Source: DASUZD01 sp036377055 (GTDB lineage Bacteria > Actinomycetota > Thermoleophilia > Gaiellales > Gaiellaceae). Taken from it: DNA of 14,853 nt. Position numbers and translations under genes: made by a program. Below the pieces are notes generated by a model that saw only the letters and a list, made by a program, of their open reading frames with translations, made no database searches and was not told the DNA's origin. Position 1 is the stretch's first letter. Each line of letters opens with the position of its first letter. The stretch covers positions 1 through 14,853 of the forward strand of contig DASUZD010000282.1 in assembly GCA_036377055.1 (NCBI GenBank), written 5' to 3'. Positions 1 through 7,805 of this stretch are shown piece after piece.

Positions 1-95
1 GACGAGAGAAGCCCGACGACGAAGATCGCTGCCAGCGCAATCGCGATCTTCGTCTTGTTCGTTCGAGGCCTGTCGCCCTGCCGATCCCGACGCAT
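1..95 (-). CDS. N-terminus of a membrane-anchored or secreted protein (partial)
   Basis: The 31 visible codons begin with an ATG at 93-95 and run off the left edge. The translation starts MRRDRQGDRPRTNKTK and continues into the hydrophobic stretch IAIALAAIFVVGLLS. A basic, hydrophilic head of about 16 residues followed by a hydrophobic helix is the pattern of a signal anchor or an uncleaved signal peptide, with the rest of the protein outside the membrane. A purine-rich GGAAAGG lies about 10 nt before the ATG and supports this start. It is divergent from the small gene at 454. Nothing beyond the anchor is visible, so no function can be given. Confidence 0.6.
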   Translation of the reverse strand, partial: MRRDRQGDRPRTNKTKIAIALAAIFVVGLLS

Positions 96-453
96 CAGAT
101 ACCTGCCTTTCCGACCGACTCGAGCCTCGCGCAGCCGCAGGCACGCGAACAGCGGGTCGCAAACCCGCTGGCTGTGCCAAGCTCGTTTCGGTCAATCGCT
201 TGCCGCAGTGCTCTCCCTCCCCACAGGCGCACTCCTCTGTTTTGCACCCGAAACCGAAGCTAGAGCGGTCTCGCCGCTCTCTCGCTGACCGAAGGTCGAG
301 GACGACCCTGACCTCCGATAGGAGCGCTGAGCAGCGGAAACTCCGCTCAACCTCGACCACAGCTCGAGGCTGCGACTGGATTAGCCGTTCGAAGAGGACG
401 ACCCTGCGCTGAGGGGTGGTCCGGCGCAACGGGCCCCGGCACATCGTGAACGC
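96..453. other. Divergent intergenic region with three small hairpins
   Basis: This stretch of 358 bases holds no convincing gene; the short ORFs across it are arginine/serine-rich and look like frame shadows. It contains three perfect short stem-loops: CAGCGGGT/ACCCGCTG at 150-170 (flanked by GGCAC/GTGCC at 140-144 and 174-178), AGAGCGG/CCGCTCT at 262-280, and AGCGGA/TCCGCT at 333-347. A 13-nt direct repeat, GAGGACGACCCTG, occurs at 298-310 and 394-406. Promoters for both flanking genes should lie here, but I cannot place a clear -10/-35 pair. Confidence 0.5.
140..178. other. Two-tier hairpin
   Basis: Inner stem CAGCGGGT (150-157) pairs with ACCCGCTG (163-170) around the 5-nt loop CGCAA. 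An outer stem GGCAC (140-144) pairs with GTGCC (174-178), with small internal loops between. It lies 45 bases upstream of the minus-strand start at 95, so it could be part of that gene's leader, or simply a folded spacer. There is no T-tract on either side. Confidence 0.35.
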
Positions 454-657
454 ATGAGCACCTCGGAAGTCGCAGACGCGAAGCAGCTGGATCGGACAGC
501 CGTGGTCGCGTGGCGGTTCCAGGTGCTGCTTCGCGCCGGGTACTCGTGGGACTCGGCCACACGGCTTGCTGTCTCGCCGGAGGTCGACCTCCACGTCGCC
601 GTCGAGCTACGCGCGCGCGGGTGCCCTGAGGCTACTGCGGTCCGGATCCTCGTCTAG
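454..657 (+). CDS. Small hypothetical protein (67 aa)
   Basis: This encodes a 67-residue soluble protein starting MSTSEVADAKQLD. The pattern after residue 18 (WRFQVLLRAGYSWDSA, then VDLHVAVELRARGC and a final AVRIL) resembles a family of short actinobacterial hypothetical proteins with a conserved AG...A...LA..VDLH.A..L..GC..A..IL spacing. That resemblance is from memory, not a search. Function is unknown; the pattern looks like two or three short helices. The ATG at 454 has no obvious Shine-Dalgarno, so the transcript may be leaderless. It ends 8 bases before the next small gene, and the two are probably co-transcribed. Confidence 0.6.
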   Translation: MSTSEVADAKQLDRTAVVAWRFQVLLRAGYSWDSATRLAVSPEVDLHVAVELRARGCPEATAVRILV

Positions 658-665
658 CCGAGCGA

Positions 666-878
666 ATGCCCCGCATCCGCCTCAACGAGCCTGAGCTCGT
701 TCCAGAGCTTCTCTTCCTGCTCCGCCAGAAGCGCGACTGCATCGCGACGCGTAACGGCAACGAGATCGAGGCGGCCGTGATCGGCTCGTACGGCGACGGC
801 GGCGCCCGCGAGATCGAGACGCTGCTCCGCGAGTGGCAGCGCGACCACCCCGGCCTCGAGTTCGAGCTGACTCCTTAA
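666..878 (+). CDS. Small hypothetical protein (70 aa)
   Basis: This 70-residue protein starts MPRIRLNEPELVPELLFLL and contains EAAVIGSYGDGGAREIE, then LLREWQRDHPGLEFEL. It has a plausible alpha/beta layout, no membrane segment and no cysteine cluster (one Cys). The length, the EA..IGSY segment and the closing WQ..HPG..FEL resemble other short actinobacterial hypothetical proteins of unknown role; this is from memory. It follows the 454-657 gene by 8 bases on the same strand, which suggests one transcript. The ORF on the opposite strand looks like a shadow because its composition is less protein-like. Confidence 0.6.
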   Translation: MPRIRLNEPELVPELLFLLRQKRDCIATRNGNEIEAAVIGSYGDGGAREIETLLREWQRDHPGLEFELTP

Positions 879-918
879 GCCGGTCCCGCTGTGCACCGAG
901 GCGGCGCGTTCCGCCGCA

Positions 919-940
919 CTTCGGGGTCAGACCCCCGAAG
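919..940. repeat. Palindromic repeat, GGGGTCAGACCCC core, copy A
   Basis: CTTCGGGGTC, a central A, then GACCCC and GAAG with one extra C form a nearly perfect odd-centred palindrome. The 13-nt core GGGGTCAGACCCC (923-935) recurs 76 bp downstream at 1012-1024. Both sit in the spacer between convergent genes, typical for REP-like elements. It could also act as a bidirectional transcription stop for the genes ending at 878 and 1063. Confidence 0.6.
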
Positions 941-971
941 CACGCGAGCGCGCTGCGTTAGCCGGGTTCGC

Positions 972-989
972 GCGCTGTGCGCGCAGCGC
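972..989. terminator. Possible bidirectional terminator hairpin
   Basis: GCGCTG (972-977) pairs with CAGCGC (984-989) around the loop TGCGCG. It lies between convergent genes ending at 878 (+) and 1063 (-). No T-tract follows on either strand, so the call is weak and rests mainly on position. Confidence 0.25.
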
Positions 990-1007
990 CGGCACACTTC
1001 CGCGCGG

Positions 1008-1028
1008 AATCGGGGTCAGACCCCGGTT
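1008..1028. repeat. Palindromic repeat, GGGGTCAGACCCC core, copy B
   Basis: AATCGGGGTC, a central A, and GACCCCGGTT form 10-nt arms with one mismatch. The core at 1012-1024 is identical to copy A. A further perfect 12-nt palindrome, TTCCGCGCGGAA, lies just before it (998-1009). Confidence 0.6.
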
Positions 1029-1062
1029 GTCGGCGCACCGCCCTCGTGGCCACGTCGGGCCG

Positions 1063-2190
1063 TTAGCGGAGCCTGCGGCGGCGCCTCCCCCGGCCGTTGC
1101 CGATTCGCTCCAGCGTCGCCAGCTCCTCGAGCGCGGCTCCGGCGCCGCGGGCGACCGCGGTCAGCGGCGACTCCGGCACCGTCACCGGCAGGTTCGTCTC
1201 GAGCCGCAGCAGCTCGTCGAAGCGCCGCAGCAGCGCGCCGCCGCCGACGACGGTCAGGCCGCGATCGCCGATGTCGGCCGAGAGCTCGGCTGGGGTTCGC
1301 TCGAGCAGATCCTTGACGGCGTCGACGATCTGGCGAAGCGGCCGCTCGAGCGCTCGATGCACCTGTCGCCCGCTGACCGTCGTCCGTCGCAGCAGGCCGG
1401 TGAGCAGGTCGCGGCCGGCGACGTCGCTCGTCAGCGTCGGGTCGTTCGTCTCCAGCGCCGAGCCGACGGCGAGCTTCAACCCTTCCGCCTGCTCTTGACC
1501 GATCAGCAGGTTCTCGTTCTCCTGAACCCAGCGGACGATCGCCTCGTCGAGCTCGTAGCCGCCGACCCGGAGCGACTGCGACACGACCATCGAGCCGAGG
1601 GCCGTGACGGCCATCTCGCTCGTGCCCCCGCCCACGTCCACGACCAGTGAGCCAACGGCCTCGCTCACGGGTAAGCCGGCGCCGATCGCTCCCGCGAGCG
1701 GCTCGTCGATCAGATGCGCGCGCCGCGCTCCTGCGCCGATCGTCGCCTCGACGACCGCGTTCTTCTCGACCTCGGTGATGCCGCTCGGCACGCAGACGAT
1801 CACGTGCGCGCGGGATCGCGAGCCGGCCACCTTGCGGATGAAGTAGCGGAGCATCTCCTCGGTCATCTCGAAGTCGGCGATCACGCCGTGCCGGAGCGGC
1901 CGCGTCGCGCGGATGTGCGCCGGCGTCCGGCCGATCATCTGCCGCGCGTCCGTGCCGACGGCGTGGACGCGCTCGGTGCGCTCGTCGATCGCGACGACGG
2001 ACGGCTCGAAGAGGACGATCCCCTCGCCGCGCCTGAAGACGACCGTGTTCGCAGTCCCCAGGTCGACGGCGAGCTGATGGCTCCTCCTCAGCAGGCTCCG
2101 CGCCGGCGGACGACTCCCGTTCGACCCCGTTCCATGCACCGTGACCGGCACGGTAGCGGCAGCGGCGGTGCGCGCCAGTTCGACGCGCAC
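1063..2190 (-). CDS. mreB: Rod shape-determining protein MreB (actin-like ATPase)
   Basis: The 375-aa product is a bacterial actin. The phosphate-1 motif is DLGTANTVV near residue 43, followed by GIVLFEPSVVAID. The catalytic-region segment is DEPLAGAIGAGLPVSEA (162-178), the phosphate-2 motif VVDVGGGTSEMAV starts at 183, and GGGALLRRFDELL lies near the C-terminus. Known family members polymerise at the inner membrane and guide peptidoglycan synthesis. Two oddities: about 39 residues precede the actin fold (typical MreB has few), and the tail is very basic (GRGRRRRRLR). The GTG at 2190 is the first usable start; in-frame GTGs at 2151 and 2139 would shorten the extension. No mreC or mreD is adjacent, so this may be a stand-alone paralogue. 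Confidence 0.9.
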   Translation of the reverse strand: MRVELARTAAAATVPVTVHGTGSNGSRPPARSLLRRSHQLAVDLGTANTVVFRRGEGIVLFEPSVVAIDERTERVHAVGTDARQMIGRTPAHIRATRPLRHGVIADFEMTEEMLRYFIRKVAGSRSRAHVIVCVPSGITEVEKNAVVEATIGAGARRAHLIDEPLAGAIGAGLPVSEAVGSLVVDVGGGTSEMAVTALGSMVVSQSLRVGGYELDEAIVRWVQENENLLIGQEQAEGLKLAVGSALETNDPTLTSDVAGRDLLTGLLRRTTVSGRQVHRALERPLRQIVDAVKDLLERTPAELSADIGDRGLTVVGGGALLRRFDELLRLETNLPVTVPESPLTAVARGAGAALEELATLERIGNGRGRRRRRLR

Positions 2191-2258
2191 CGCCTGCCGT
2201 CACGCCACTACGGCGTCGGCTCGGATCAGTTCAGGCCTGTCGACCGGTCATTGCAGAC

Positions 2259-2285
2259 GGACGCGCGGGCGGAGCCCGCGCGTCC
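2259..2285 (-). terminator. Strong hairpin downstream of the sugar operon
   Basis: GGACGCGCGGGC (2259-2270) and GCCCGCGCGTCC (2274-2285) form a perfect 12-bp stem with a 3-nt loop. It lies 27 bases after the stop codon of the binding-protein gene and before mreB, as expected for the operon terminator. No U-tract follows. A second, weaker stem (GGCGCCG/CGGCGCC, 2294-2313) abuts the stop codon. Such a stem can also protect the binding-protein mRNA from 3' decay. Confidence 0.55.
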
Positions 2286-2312
2286 TGATGGTCGGCGCCG
2301 CCGAGTCGGCGC

Positions 2313-3308
2313 CTACGGCGTGTAGAGGTACTTCTTGAACTTCGGGTTGTTGACGTTCGCCCGGGTGATGATCGCCGAGCCCGTGCCGTAGTGCTTCTTG
2401 ATCCCCGTCTTCTTGCCCGTGACGTACTTGTACGCGAGCTGGACGCCGAGGGACCCGATCCCGTACGGGTACTGCGCGATCAGCGCGTCGATCGTCCCCG
2501 CCTTCAGCGCCTGGACCTGCGGCGGGCCGGCGTCGAACTCGACCAGCTTCACCTTGCCGGACTTGCCCTTTGCCTTCACGGCCTGCGTGACGCCGTTCCC
2601 GGACACGACGTTCATCGCGAACATGCCCTTCAGGTTCGGGTGCGCGGCCAGGAGCGCGGACGTCTGGTTCGACGCCTTCGTCTGGTCGTCGTTGCAGTAC
2701 TGGATCCCGAGGTACTTCACCTTCGGGAACTTCTTCAGCTCCGCGACGAAGCCGTCACGCCGCTGGTCGGTCGTGCTGATGCCCGGGTTGACGCTGATCG
2801 CGGCCACCTCGCCGGACCCGCCGATCGCCTTCACGAGGGCGTCCGCCGCGGCCTTGCCGCCCGCGAGGTTGTCGGTCGAGACGTTCGTGAACGCGATCTT
2901 CTTGGTGATGAACGTGTCCACGGTCTCCACCGGGATCCCGGCGCTGATCGCCCGCTGGATCGGCGCGATCAACGCCGTCTTGTCGGTTGGTGCGATCAGG
3001 ATCGCGTCCGGCTTTCGTGCGATCGCCCCGTTCAGGAACGGGATCTGGGTGTTCGGCGAGAACGCGGCCGGGGAGCCCGTGAAGACGACCTTCACGTTGC
3101 CGAGCTTCTTCGCCGCCGCCTTCGCGCCCTTGTTCATGGTGAGGTAGAAGGCGTCGCTCGCGATCCCCGCGACGAGATAGAAGGTGTACGTCTTCTGCGC
3201 CTTCGCCCGGGTCTCGTGCGAGCTGCTGCTGCCGAGGGCCGCTGACGACGCGAGGGTCGCGACGGCGATTGACAATGCCACGAGGACCGCAATCAAGCGG
3301 CGTGACAT
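2313..3308 (-). CDS. Sugar ABC transporter substrate-binding protein (CUT2/RbsB-like)
   Basis: The 331-aa product has a clear signal peptide (MSRRLIAVLVALSIAVATLASSAALG) with no lipobox cysteine. The mature part has the layout of the periplasmic-binding type 4 family: YTFYLVAGIASDAFYLTMNKGAKAAA, then PFLNGAIARKPDAILIAPTD, GIPVETVDTF and AADALVKAIGGSGEVAAI. In Gram-positive-type cells it would work outside the membrane, delivering sugar to the permease. It is last in the operon, 12 nt after the permease stop, with the window's best ribosome site (AAAGGAGG), fitting its usual excess over the membrane parts. The substrate cannot be read from sequence; fructose, mannose or ribose fits the context. 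Confidence 0.9.
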   Translation of the reverse strand: MSRRLIAVLVALSIAVATLASSAALGSSSSHETRAKAQKTYTFYLVAGIASDAFYLTMNKGAKAAAKKLGNVKVVFTGSPAAFSPNTQIPFLNGAIARKPDAILIAPTDKTALIAPIQRAISAGIPVETVDTFITKKIAFTNVSTDNLAGGKAAADALVKAIGGSGEVAAISVNPGISTTDQRRDGFVAELKKFPKVKYLGIQYCNDDQTKASNQTSALLAAHPNLKGMFAMNVVSGNGVTQAVKAKGKSGKVKLVEFDAGPPQVQALKAGTIDALIAQYPYGIGSLGVQLAYKYVTGKKTGIKKHYGTGSAIITRANVNNPKFKKYLYTP

Positions 3309-3312
3309 CGTT

Positions 3313-3320
3313 CCTCCTTT
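3313..3320 (-). promoter_or_regulatory. Strong Shine-Dalgarno for the binding protein
   Basis: AAAGGAGG lies directly after the permease stop codon and 4 nt before the ATG at 3308. It is the strongest ribosome site recognised in the window and fixes that start. Confidence 0.75.
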
Positions 3321-4391
3321 CTAGGTGTTCGCATGGCGGCGACGCACCTGGTCGAAATAGACGGCGAGGACGATGGTCGCCCCGACGACCACCTCCTGCC
3401 AGAACGGCTGGACGCTCTTGATCACGAGCCCGTTCTGGAGCACGGTCGGGATGAACGCCCCGACGGCGCTGCCGAGGACGGTGCCGACACCGCCGAACAG
3501 GCTCGTGCCTCCGATCACGACGGCCCCGATCGCGCTCAGGTTGTCGGTCTGGTGCGAGATCGAGGTCGTGTTCGTGAAGATCGCGAGGTCGAGGACGGCC
3601 GCGACGCCGGCGAGGAAGCCCGCGAGGGTGTAGACCTTCACGATGTGGCGGTCGACGGCGATGCCGGTCCGCCGCGCTCCTTCCGCGTTCGAGCCGATCG
3701 CCGCGGTGTAGCGGCCGAAGCGCGTGTGGTGGAAGACGACGTGCGCGACGATCAGGAAGCCGAGCGCGACGTAGATCGGCGCGTAGAGGCCGAAGATCTT
3801 TCCGCTTCCGAAGTGGCTCGAGAAGCTCGTCGGAACCGGCGCCGGCAGGTACGAGCCGCCGTCGATCAGGTCGCCGAACCCGAAGGTCATCCCGAGCGTG
3901 CCGAGCGTGACGATGAACGGCGGCAGCTTCAGGCGCGTGATCAGCGTCCCGTTGATGAACCCCCAGACCGTGCCGGAGAGGACGCAGACGGCGATGCCGA
4001 TCGGGATCGCGCGCGCGTCGTGCGGGTACTGGCCGTTGATCGTCTGCGCGCTCGTGCCCGAGAGGTGGAGCATCACCTCGCCCCCGCAGACGGCGGAGAA
4101 GAAGAGGATGCCGCCGATCGACAGGTCGATCCCGGCCGTGACGATCACGAACGTCTCGCCGATCGCGAGCAGGATCACCTCGGAGGTGTTGAGGGCGATC
4201 TGCTCGAGGTTGCCCCAGGTGAGGAAGGTTCCGGACGGCGTGGAGAGCCAGAAGAAGCCGAGCAGCGCGATCAGGAAGACGAAGAGCCACGAGCGCCCGA
4301 CGTAGGGGACGACGCGGTCCCAGACCGTGCGCTCCTTCTCCGGCTCGAGCCCGTCCGGAAGGGTCGGCTCGGTCTCTTCGACGACCGCCAT
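3321..4391 (-). CDS. Sugar ABC transporter permease (CUT2/RbsC-FrcC-like)
   Basis: The 356-aa product is a multi-helix membrane protein of the BPD_transp_2 (branched-chain/ribose permease) fold. A hydrophilic head of about 30 residues leads into SWLFVFLIALLGFFWL. The signature VVIGGTSLFGGVGTVLGS appears near the C-terminus, as in RbsC and FrcC. It would form a homodimeric channel coupled to the ATPase at 5330-6097. Its ATG directly follows the TAG of the isomerase gene with no spacing, and a GGAG lies about 9 nt upstream inside that gene, implying translational coupling. Length is normal for the family, and no break or frameshift is seen. Confidence 0.9.
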   Translation of the reverse strand: MAVVEETEPTLPDGLEPEKERTVWDRVVPYVGRSWLFVFLIALLGFFWLSTPSGTFLTWGNLEQIALNTSEVILLAIGETFVIVTAGIDLSIGGILFFSAVCGGEVMLHLSGTSAQTINGQYPHDARAIPIGIAVCVLSGTVWGFINGTLITRLKLPPFIVTLGTLGMTFGFGDLIDGGSYLPAPVPTSFSSHFGSGKIFGLYAPIYVALGFLIVAHVVFHHTRFGRYTAAIGSNAEGARRTGIAVDRHIVKVYTLAGFLAGVAAVLDLAIFTNTTSISHQTDNLSAIGAVVIGGTSLFGGVGTVLGSAVGAFIPTVLQNGLVIKSVQPFWQEVVVGATIVLAVYFDQVRRRHANT

Positions 4392-5329
4392 CTAGGCGGC
4401 TCCGGGAGGGCGGCAGCGGATCGCTTCCAGGTCGCCTTCGAGGGCGACCGCTCCGGCGCCATGCGGCAGGAGGACGGTGTCGCCGCGCTTCACGCCGAGC
4501 CCGCCGACCCGGCCGCGGCCCTCGAGGACGACGAGGATCGAGAAGCCGGGGTCGAGGCTGCCGGCGCCGTGCCGCTCGACGCGGAAGAACTCGTCCGTCC
4601 ATGGGCGGTCGCTGAACGCGGTCGTGTCGAGCGCCTCGAGCTCGCGGTCGAGGTCGAGGTCGCCGTGGAGGCCGAACGCGCTCCACTCGAGCAGGACCGA
4701 GAGGTCGGACGGCTGCTGGAGCTCGACCATCAGGATCCCGTCGCCGAGCGCGTGGGGCACGCCGGCCGGGACGAAGATCAAGTCGCCCTCGGCGACGGGC
4801 CGCTCGTTCAGCATCGCGAGCAGCGAGGGGTCGTCGAGCCGCTCGCGCAGCATCTCCCGGTCGAAGTCGTCGCGAAAGCCGAGCCAGATCGACGCGCCGG
4901 CGCGCGCCTCGACCATCAGCCACGCCTCGGTCTTGCCGTGCGCGAAGCCGTGCCGCTGCGCGAACTCGTCGTCCGGGTGGTAGTGGACCGGCAGGCGCTC
5001 GCCCGCGTCGAGCAGCTTGACGAGGAGCATCGTGTCGGCGCCGTACCGGGCGACGTGCTCGGGGCCGAGGAACGCTTCGGGCTCGGCGGCGACGGCGTCG
5101 CGGAGCAACGTGCCGTCGGGAAGCAGGCTTAGACCGAGCGGCTCCTCGCCGAAAGCCGGCGTCGTCGACCCGACCCAGTCCTCGGGCGCGTGGCCGCCTT
5201 CGTGACTTAGTGGCTCAGAGCCACTAAGTCCGGGCGCGTCGCCCCGGAACCGAGCGATCGCCTCGCCGCCGCGGTAGAAGCGGTGGATCGGGTTCGGCGC
5301 GAGCCGAAGCGGCTCGAGCGCGGTGCCGA

Positions 5330-5333
<4 letters not shown>
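4392..5333 (-). CDS. manA: Class I mannose-6-phosphate isomerase (cupin)
   Basis: The 313-aa product would interconvert mannose-6-phosphate and fructose-6-phosphate in the cytoplasm using one metal ion. Likely metal ligands are in HYHPDDEFA (H117, H119), GKTEAW (E136) and VPAGVPHAL (H194). Many family members have Gln where H117 stands. NPIHRFYRGG and PEDWVGSTT are typical of the N-terminus. The GTG start at 5333 overlaps the ATPase stop (GTGA), implying coupling. Residues 35-44 (GLSGSEPLSH) are encoded by a perfect 27-nt palindrome whose relatives lie in an intergenic region, so part of this loop is probably repeat-derived. Its place between ATPase and permease points to a hexose substrate. 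A role on another phosphosugar is possible. Confidence 0.85.
5204..5230. repeat. Perfect 27-nt palindrome inside manA (TTAGTGGCTCAGAGCCAC family, copy 1)
   Basis: Arm GACTTAGTGGCTC (5204-5216), central A (5217), and the exact reverse complement at 5218-5230. The inner 17 nt match both intergenic copies at 7662 and 7788. It is in frame and encodes GLSGSEPLSH in the isomerase, at a place where, as I recall the family, the chain passes from FRG to PEDWV with a variable linker. Confidence 0.85.
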
Positions 5334-6097
<764 letters not shown>

Positions 6098-6103
6098 CGG
6101 CCG

Positions 6104-6133
6104 ATCCTATGCCAGCCCACCCACGCCTCACAA
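6104..6133 (-). promoter_or_regulatory. Candidate sigma-70-type promoter of the sugar operon
   Basis: Reading toward the ATPase gene, TTGTGA (6128-6133) is followed 18 nt later by TAGGAT (6104-6109), each matching 4 of 6 consensus bases. A start site about 7 nt downstream would fall on the ATG at 6097, giving a leaderless message. The overlap with an AGGA that could serve as Shine-Dalgarno makes this uncertain. Confidence 0.35.
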
Positions 6134-6162
6134 CGGCGCCCAGGCAGTGCACCATTGGCCCG

Positions 6163-7659
6163 ATGACGGAGGGTCCGGGGAGGGGTCGGGAGGCGGTCGG
6201 GGTCGCTGCGGCGGCGATCGGCAGCCTCAGCCGGTCGGCCTCGCGGGCGCTGACGCAGGCGCTCGGCGGCGCGGATCGGACGCGCGTGATCGTGCTGCTC
6301 GCGTCCGTGCTCGCGCTCTCGAGCGCGGACGCGGCGACCGTCGGCGCCTCGGCGACGCCTCTCCGCCACGCGCTGCACATCACGAACACGGACATCGGGC
6401 TGCTCGTGACCGTGACCTCGCTGATCGGCGCGATCGCGAGCCTCCCATTCGGCGTCCTCGCCGACCGCGTCCGCCGGACGTGGGTGCTCGGTGGCGCGAT
6501 CGTTCTCTGGGGCGGCGCGATGATCTGGAGCGCGACCACGACGAGCTTCGGCGAGCTCTTGCTCACGCGCGTCTTCCTCGGCGGCGTCACGGCCGCGGCC
6601 GGCCCGATGGTCGCGTCGCTCGTCGGCGACTACTTCCCGGCGTATGAGCGCGGCCGCATCTACGGCTACATCCTCGCCGGCGAGCTCGGGGGCGCAGGAA
6701 TCGGCTTCGCCGTCACCGGCGACATCGCGACGCTCTCGTTCCGGGCCGCGTTCGTGATCCTCGCGCTGCCGGCGTTCGTGCTCGCGTGGCTCGTGTTCCG
6801 CCTCCCGGAGCCAGCCCGCGGCGGGCGCGACGCGCTCATCCATCCTGAGGCACGGCCGGAGGACGTCGCGCGCGTGGGCGAGCCGGACGAGCCGCGCGAG
6901 ACCGACGCGCAGCGACTCTCCCGCGAGCGCGGCCTCGAGCCCGACCCGGAGCTCGTCCTGCACGAAGACCCACGCCGACTCGGCCTGATCGACGCGACCC
7001 GCTACATCCTCAAGATCCGGACGAACATCGTCCTCATCCTCGCGAGCGCTTGCGGCTACTACTTCCTGGCCGGCGTCCAGACCTTCGGCGTCGAGTTCGT
7101 CACGAAGCAGTACGGGATCGACCAGGCGCTCGGGACGCTCGTGCTGCTCGTCGTCGGCGGCGGCGCCGTCGCAGGCGTCCTCGCGGGCGGGGCGCTCGGC
7201 GACCTGCTGCTTCGGCGCGGCTACATCCGCGGTCGCATCCTCGTCGCCGCGGTCGCCGCGACCTTCGCGACGCTGCTCTTCATCCCGGCGATCTTCACGC
7301 GGAGCGCCGTGACCGCGCTGCCGTACATCACGTTCGCGGCGCTCGCCCTCTCGGCGCAAAACCCGCCGGTCGACGCAGCGCGGCTCGACATCATGGTCCC
7401 GCTCCTCTGGGGTCGAGCCGAGGGGGTCCGAACGTTCCTCCGAACGTCGGCTCAGGCACTGGCGCCACTGTTGTTCGGCGCCGTGTCCGACCACGTCTTC
7501 GGCGGCGGGCGCTCGGGCCTCCAGTGGACGTTCGCTGTCATGGTGGTCCCGCTCGGCGCGAGCGCGTATTTCCTCTGGCGCGGCCTCGGGACGTATCCAC
7601 GCGACGTCGCGACGGCGGCCGCGTCGACCCAACGGCCTGCGCGAGCTGCAGACACTTGA
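6163..7659 (+). CDS. Major facilitator superfamily permease (Spinster-like)
   Basis: The 498-aa product has about 12 predicted membrane helices. Motif A is GVLADRVRRTWVL after the second helix. A cytoplasmic loop of about 65 residues between the two halves is highly charged and preceded by RLPEPARGG, as in Spinster-type transporters. The second half begins ILKIRTNIVLILAS. I chose the ATG at 6163; an in-frame ATG at 6109 would add 18 residues that look unlike protein and leave only 11 bases to the divergent ATPase gene. No Shine-Dalgarno is visible. The gene is divergent from the sugar operon and may share control with it. Substrate is unknown; Spinster relatives move lipids or organic anions, so a sugar link is only positional. 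Confidence 0.85.
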   Translation: MTEGPGRGREAVGVAAAAIGSLSRSASRALTQALGGADRTRVIVLLASVLALSSADAATVGASATPLRHALHITNTDIGLLVTVTSLIGAIASLPFGVLADRVRRTWVLGGAIVLWGGAMIWSATTTSFGELLLTRVFLGGVTAAAGPMVASLVGDYFPAYERGRIYGYILAGELGGAGIGFAVTGDIATLSFRAAFVILALPAFVLAWLVFRLPEPARGGRDALIHPEARPEDVARVGEPDEPRETDAQRLSRERGLEPDPELVLHEDPRRLGLIDATRYILKIRTNIVLILASACGYYFLAGVQTFGVEFVTKQYGIDQALGTLVLLVVGGGAVAGVLAGGALGDLLLRRGYIRGRILVAAVAATFATLLFIPAIFTRSAVTALPYITFAALALSAQNPPVDAARLDIMVPLLWGRAEGVRTFLRTSAQALAPLLFGAVSDHVFGGGRSGLQWTFAVMVVPLGASAYFLWRGLGTYPRDVATAAASTQRPARAADT

Positions 7660-7661
7660 AG

Positions 7662-7682
7662 TTAGTGGCTCAGAGCCACAAA
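7662..7682. repeat. TTAGTGGCTCAGAGCCAC palindrome, copy 2
   Basis: TTAGTGGCTC, central A at 7672, then GAGCCACAAA: 10-nt arms with one mismatch. It begins 2 bases after the MFS stop codon and may work as a weak transcription stop or mRNA-end stabiliser. Confidence 0.8.
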
Positions 7683-7787
7683 GCTCTCCCGGGGACCCAG
7701 CGCAAGCGCCCGAAGCCCGAGCTCGAGGCCGAACCCAAGCCGGAACTCGAACTTCCGACAGGGGAGGCCGAGCGTGAGCCCACCCGA

Positions 7788-7805
7788 TTAGTGGCTCAGA
7801 GCCAC
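7788..7805. repeat. TTAGTGGCTCAGAGCCAC palindrome, copy 3
   Basis: This 18-nt core is identical to copies 1 and 2, with perfect 7-nt arms GTGGCTC/GAGCCAC around A7798. The outer arms have decayed relative to the manA copy. Confidence 0.8.

Noticed and set aside
879..1062. CRISPR or attachment site at the GGGGTCAGACCCC pair
   Set aside because: Only two copies, no regular spacer unit, no integrase or cas gene nearby.
2755..4923. 722-codon minus-strand frame across the transporter genes
   Set aside because: Arg/Pro/Ala-rich translation in an alternative frame of the permease, isomerase and binding-protein genes.
6109..6162. Earlier ATG for the MFS permease
   Set aside because: It adds 18 residues of poor quality and leaves only 11 bp to the divergent ATPase start, with no room for a promoter.
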